Shown here: positions 29,694-31,766 of the stretch, piece after piece
Position numbering within the stretch: the first letter of the stretch is position 1
Layout of the letters: each line of letters opens with the position of its first letter
Notes under the pieces: generated by a model
Told to the model about the DNA's origin: nothing
Databases searched by the model: none
The model's input: the letters and a program-made list of their open reading frames with translations, nothing else
Position numbers and translations under genes: made by a program
Assembly: GCA_049999725.1 (NCBI GenBank)
Contig: JBNGIS010020496.1
Span: 1-31,766, forward strand
Reading direction: 5' to 3'
DNA length: 31,766 nucleotides
Source of the DNA: Haplomitrium mnioides
Taxonomy: Eukaryota > Marchantiophyta > Haplomitriopsida > Calobryales

Positions 29694-31463
29694 TTAGTCA
29701 CTCGTCTCAACTTCTTTGAATTCAGCTTCAGAAGACTCATCAATATTTACTTGATCTATCTCAGTGATGATGACAGTGATTGACTCTCTTTCAAACATAT
29801 TAGGATTGATTGCTTTTTGTCATTCGTATTCAAATAGATTTGATTTAATGGTGGCTAGAGTGGTTTTACTCAATTGGTTTTTTTGTATAAGAAGAAAATC
29901 AAATGACATAATTGTGATTTGTGTCACATCAAGTACATCAATATGTAACTTAGATTTGTGTTTCCCTATTGTTGGTGCTATTTTTTTTGGGAAGTATTGT
30001 CTAGAAAATGCATCCTCATCCTCACAAGCAAACTATTGAACACGTACTCATTTTGGGTTTGAAGGTTCTTCCTCTTCAAATAATAAAACTTGGAGAACTT
30101 TGGCAACCCAAAACAGTCTGCCCTTTGGATCCAAAGATGCAAAAACATAAATAAATGTTTTAGCTTTCATCTCATGTAAATTGGCAAATTTGTGCCACTA
30201 TTGGGTATTGTGCGTAAGAGTCCTTTCTTGTAGTCTAGGTGCTCCATCATAGATTGCTCAACGTGTAGAAAGTATTTGTTGTATTGGAGTATCTTCTTTT
30301 TTCTATTGAGCATCAAGTTGAGAACCTTGACAAATATACTAAGAATCATTTCAAGTGTTTGTCAGTTGTGAAGGTGAAAAAGTGAATTCTGCTTCGAGTT
30401 TTTGTCTTCTTTTTTCAAAGATGGAGGTTGCAATATCTTGTTGGGCAAGAAAAAATTCATTCCACCATTGAATATTAGAATCTGTAAGAACTTATAGCAG
30501 TTCTCACTTATGTTGTCTCTTATTGCAAAGCCACTTTCTCGACTTCAACTTCTCTTTCTTCATTTTGAGATCATTTGATTTTAGAATATGCCTTGAGAGA
30601 GAAATCAACATTGAGCTCAAAACTTCTCTATCCACTTGAGGTAGGCACTTGAGTTGACAAATACCATATGAAGGTAGCCAAAATTCATTTGTTGAAAACT
30701 ATTTCCTCCAAATCTTTGTCTTGGAACCATTCAACTAGAACTTGAATTGTTGATTAAAGGTAATATCATGTATCCTTTGAACTAGAGAGGGACATTGTTG
30801 CAGAAACATTTTGAAATCCCAAGTTTCCATCAAAAGAGTTATATGAGGTTTAGGATTATACGATAATTGTAGCACTTTGCTAAGACTCATAGTCGAGAAA
30901 GCTTTGACATGTTTTAAACGTTTCAAAAATTGATTGAACATTTGATCAATTTGATCATGAGTATAGCCAACCATGCGAAATCCCATCTTGATGTTTCAGA
31001 AAACCTTCTTGGCAATAAGGAGACTAAAATATCCAAATAAAATATAATTCTTATTCTCTTGTGTCATGTTGTCCAACTGAAGATACAAAGTTGAAGGCAA
31101 TGGCCCTTCAAAGTCACATAGTATTTTGTTGAGCAAAGTAATTGTCAAATTAGACTCGCTTCTCAAGTTTCTATAGGTTAAGAAGACCCTAGAAGAAAGA
31201 GAATGATTGAACAATAAGACACCAACAACATGCACACCCACCAAACAATCTTTATCAGTGTTTTTTGGTGGTGAAGGTCAGTGTGGAATAGCAACTTTCT
31301 TCTCATCCATTTCATCAATGACAATCCCCAAGTAATTTTGACCATTGGCATAACATTTTCTTCGATGGTTTGCAAGTTTTGTTCTTTCTTTCATTTGTTG
31401 GTCACATTGAAGAAACAATTGGTGATTATATTTGACTACATCATCACAAAGCACAAAAGACAT
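29694..31463 (-). pseudogene. DUF7869-like protein pseudogene, one frame with about 14 stops
   Basis: Read leftwards. At about 31400-31280 CDQQMKERTKLANHRR is followed by YLGIVIDEMDEKKVAIPH. At 31244-30999 VGVHVVGVLLFNH leads to LQLDNMTQENKNYILFGY, then at about 30980 MVGYTHDQIDQMFNQF. This matches my memory of DUF7869 proteins (IIDGMDQ..., LDN...NKN..., VGHTH.DID..F), which have an RNase H-like or transposase-like core. Further on, WLPSYG is followed by a basic stretch (KMKKEKLKSRKW), WWNEFFLAQQDIA, then near 30150-30090 FIYVFASLDPKGRLFWVAKV, an SH3-like C-terminal segment. The frame ends at TAA 29694-29696 after VETSD. The same frame holds over about 1770 bases, broken by roughly 14 stops including TGA 31278, TGA 30996, TAG 30735 and TAG 30699. 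The N-terminus is missing. It may be a dead host gene or part of a transposon; no terminal repeats were found. Confidence 0.7.
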
Positions 31464-31485
31464 TAAAGTAGTTTATTAAAACATG

Positions 31486-31718
31486 TGTTGATGTTTCAAA
31501 CTTCAAAAGACAACCTGTGGTGCTAAAAATATTCAATTCATCTTAAATAAATGTTGCATTTGTTATAGAACATAGTATACATATAGAGGGGCATGGATGT
31601 ATACATAAGGGGAACCTTTGACCCCTCACTATCGATCAATCTATCTATCACTGTGTGTGGAGGAATGTATAGCGCAACGGCTCTCTCTCTCTCTCTCTGT
31701 GTAATGCATGTACCACAA
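31486..31718 (+). repeat. Candidate copia-type LTR
   Basis: It starts TGTTGATGTTTC and ends ACCACAACA, so it has TGTTG...CAACA inverted ends. It is 233 bp, contains a TATA-like GTATACATATAG and a (CT)8 tract (31681-31696), and is followed at once by a PBS-like sequence. It begins 23 bases after the pseudogene homology ends. The element interior lies outside the window. The start is chosen from the inverted ends only. Confidence 0.45.
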
Positions 31719-31735
31719 CACGTTATCAGCACGAC
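31719..31735 (+). other. Candidate copia primer binding region
   Basis: CGTTATCAGCACGACGG directly follows ACAACA. ACACGTTATCAGCACGA is, as I recall, a common junction between LTR and primer binding region in plant copia elements. If so, an element continues rightwards beyond the window. Confidence 0.5.
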
Positions 31736-31766
31736 GGTCTCTTCAGGATACACAGAGAGAACACAA

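Noticed and set aside
29694-31463. Alternative genetic code or RNA editing explaining the in-frame TGA and TAG codons
   Set aside because: Several stops fall where Trp fits, which U-to-C editing cannot restore, and neighbouring unrelated elements show the same decay. A pseudogene is simpler.

Overview
This window looks like nuclear DNA from a land plant: a stretch of repeats and decayed transposable elements with no intact host gene visible. The evidence for a plant is the set of element families (a Ty3/gypsy gag-protease and a Ty3/gypsy pol of the non-chromovirus, Tat/Athila-like type; a tRNA-Asp-type primer binding site; a copia-type LTR/PBS junction) plus a long satellite. A DUF7869-like pseudogene would fit a non-flowering plant (bryophyte, lycophyte or fern) better than an angiosperm, but that is recall and inference. 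Three runs of N (10, 100 and 10 bases) mark assembly gaps.

Layout. 1-12044 is one minisatellite array built from three interlocking units (20, 28 and 37 bp) that share a 16-bp core, with higher-order duplications inside it. From 8.4 kb rightwards an A-rich spacer module is mixed in. At 12045-13325 the satellite passes into pieces of an LTR-retrotransposon family (called R here): LTR remnant, a short basic ORF, polypurine tract, then a second LTR remnant and internal piece. At 13326-16082 lies a minus-strand gag-protease pseudogene with a primer-binding-site-like sequence just upstream, followed at 16089 to about 19.7 kb by what I read as its very long LTR. At 19.7-22.16 kb is a plus-strand pol pseudogene (RT, RNase H, integrase), then its 3' untranslated region, polypurine tract and 3' LTR of family R. 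A second minus-strand element (PBS at 23555-23573, long LTR to about 26.5 kb) follows, then another R fragment that carries a lone satellite unit.

From 26.76 kb to the end the DNA is AT-rich and holds a weak SINE-like piece, two long (TC)n tracts flanking a LINE ORF1-like fragment, a minus-strand DUF7869-like pseudogene (29694-31463) that keeps one reading frame through many stop codons, and a candidate copia LTR with PBS at the right edge.

How the pieces fit. The most interesting pattern is the link between the 12-kb satellite and retrotransposon family R: the same satellite-to-R junction occurs at three places, one of them about 14 kb from the array. This suggests the satellite unit came from, or travelled with, the LTR element. 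The coding remnants mostly keep frame and are broken by stop codons of the kind C-to-T transitions create, as expected for old, heavily methylated plant transposons; the pol remnant also has frame changes near 21.1-21.25 kb. All family assignments come from reading translated sequence by eye; no database search was run.
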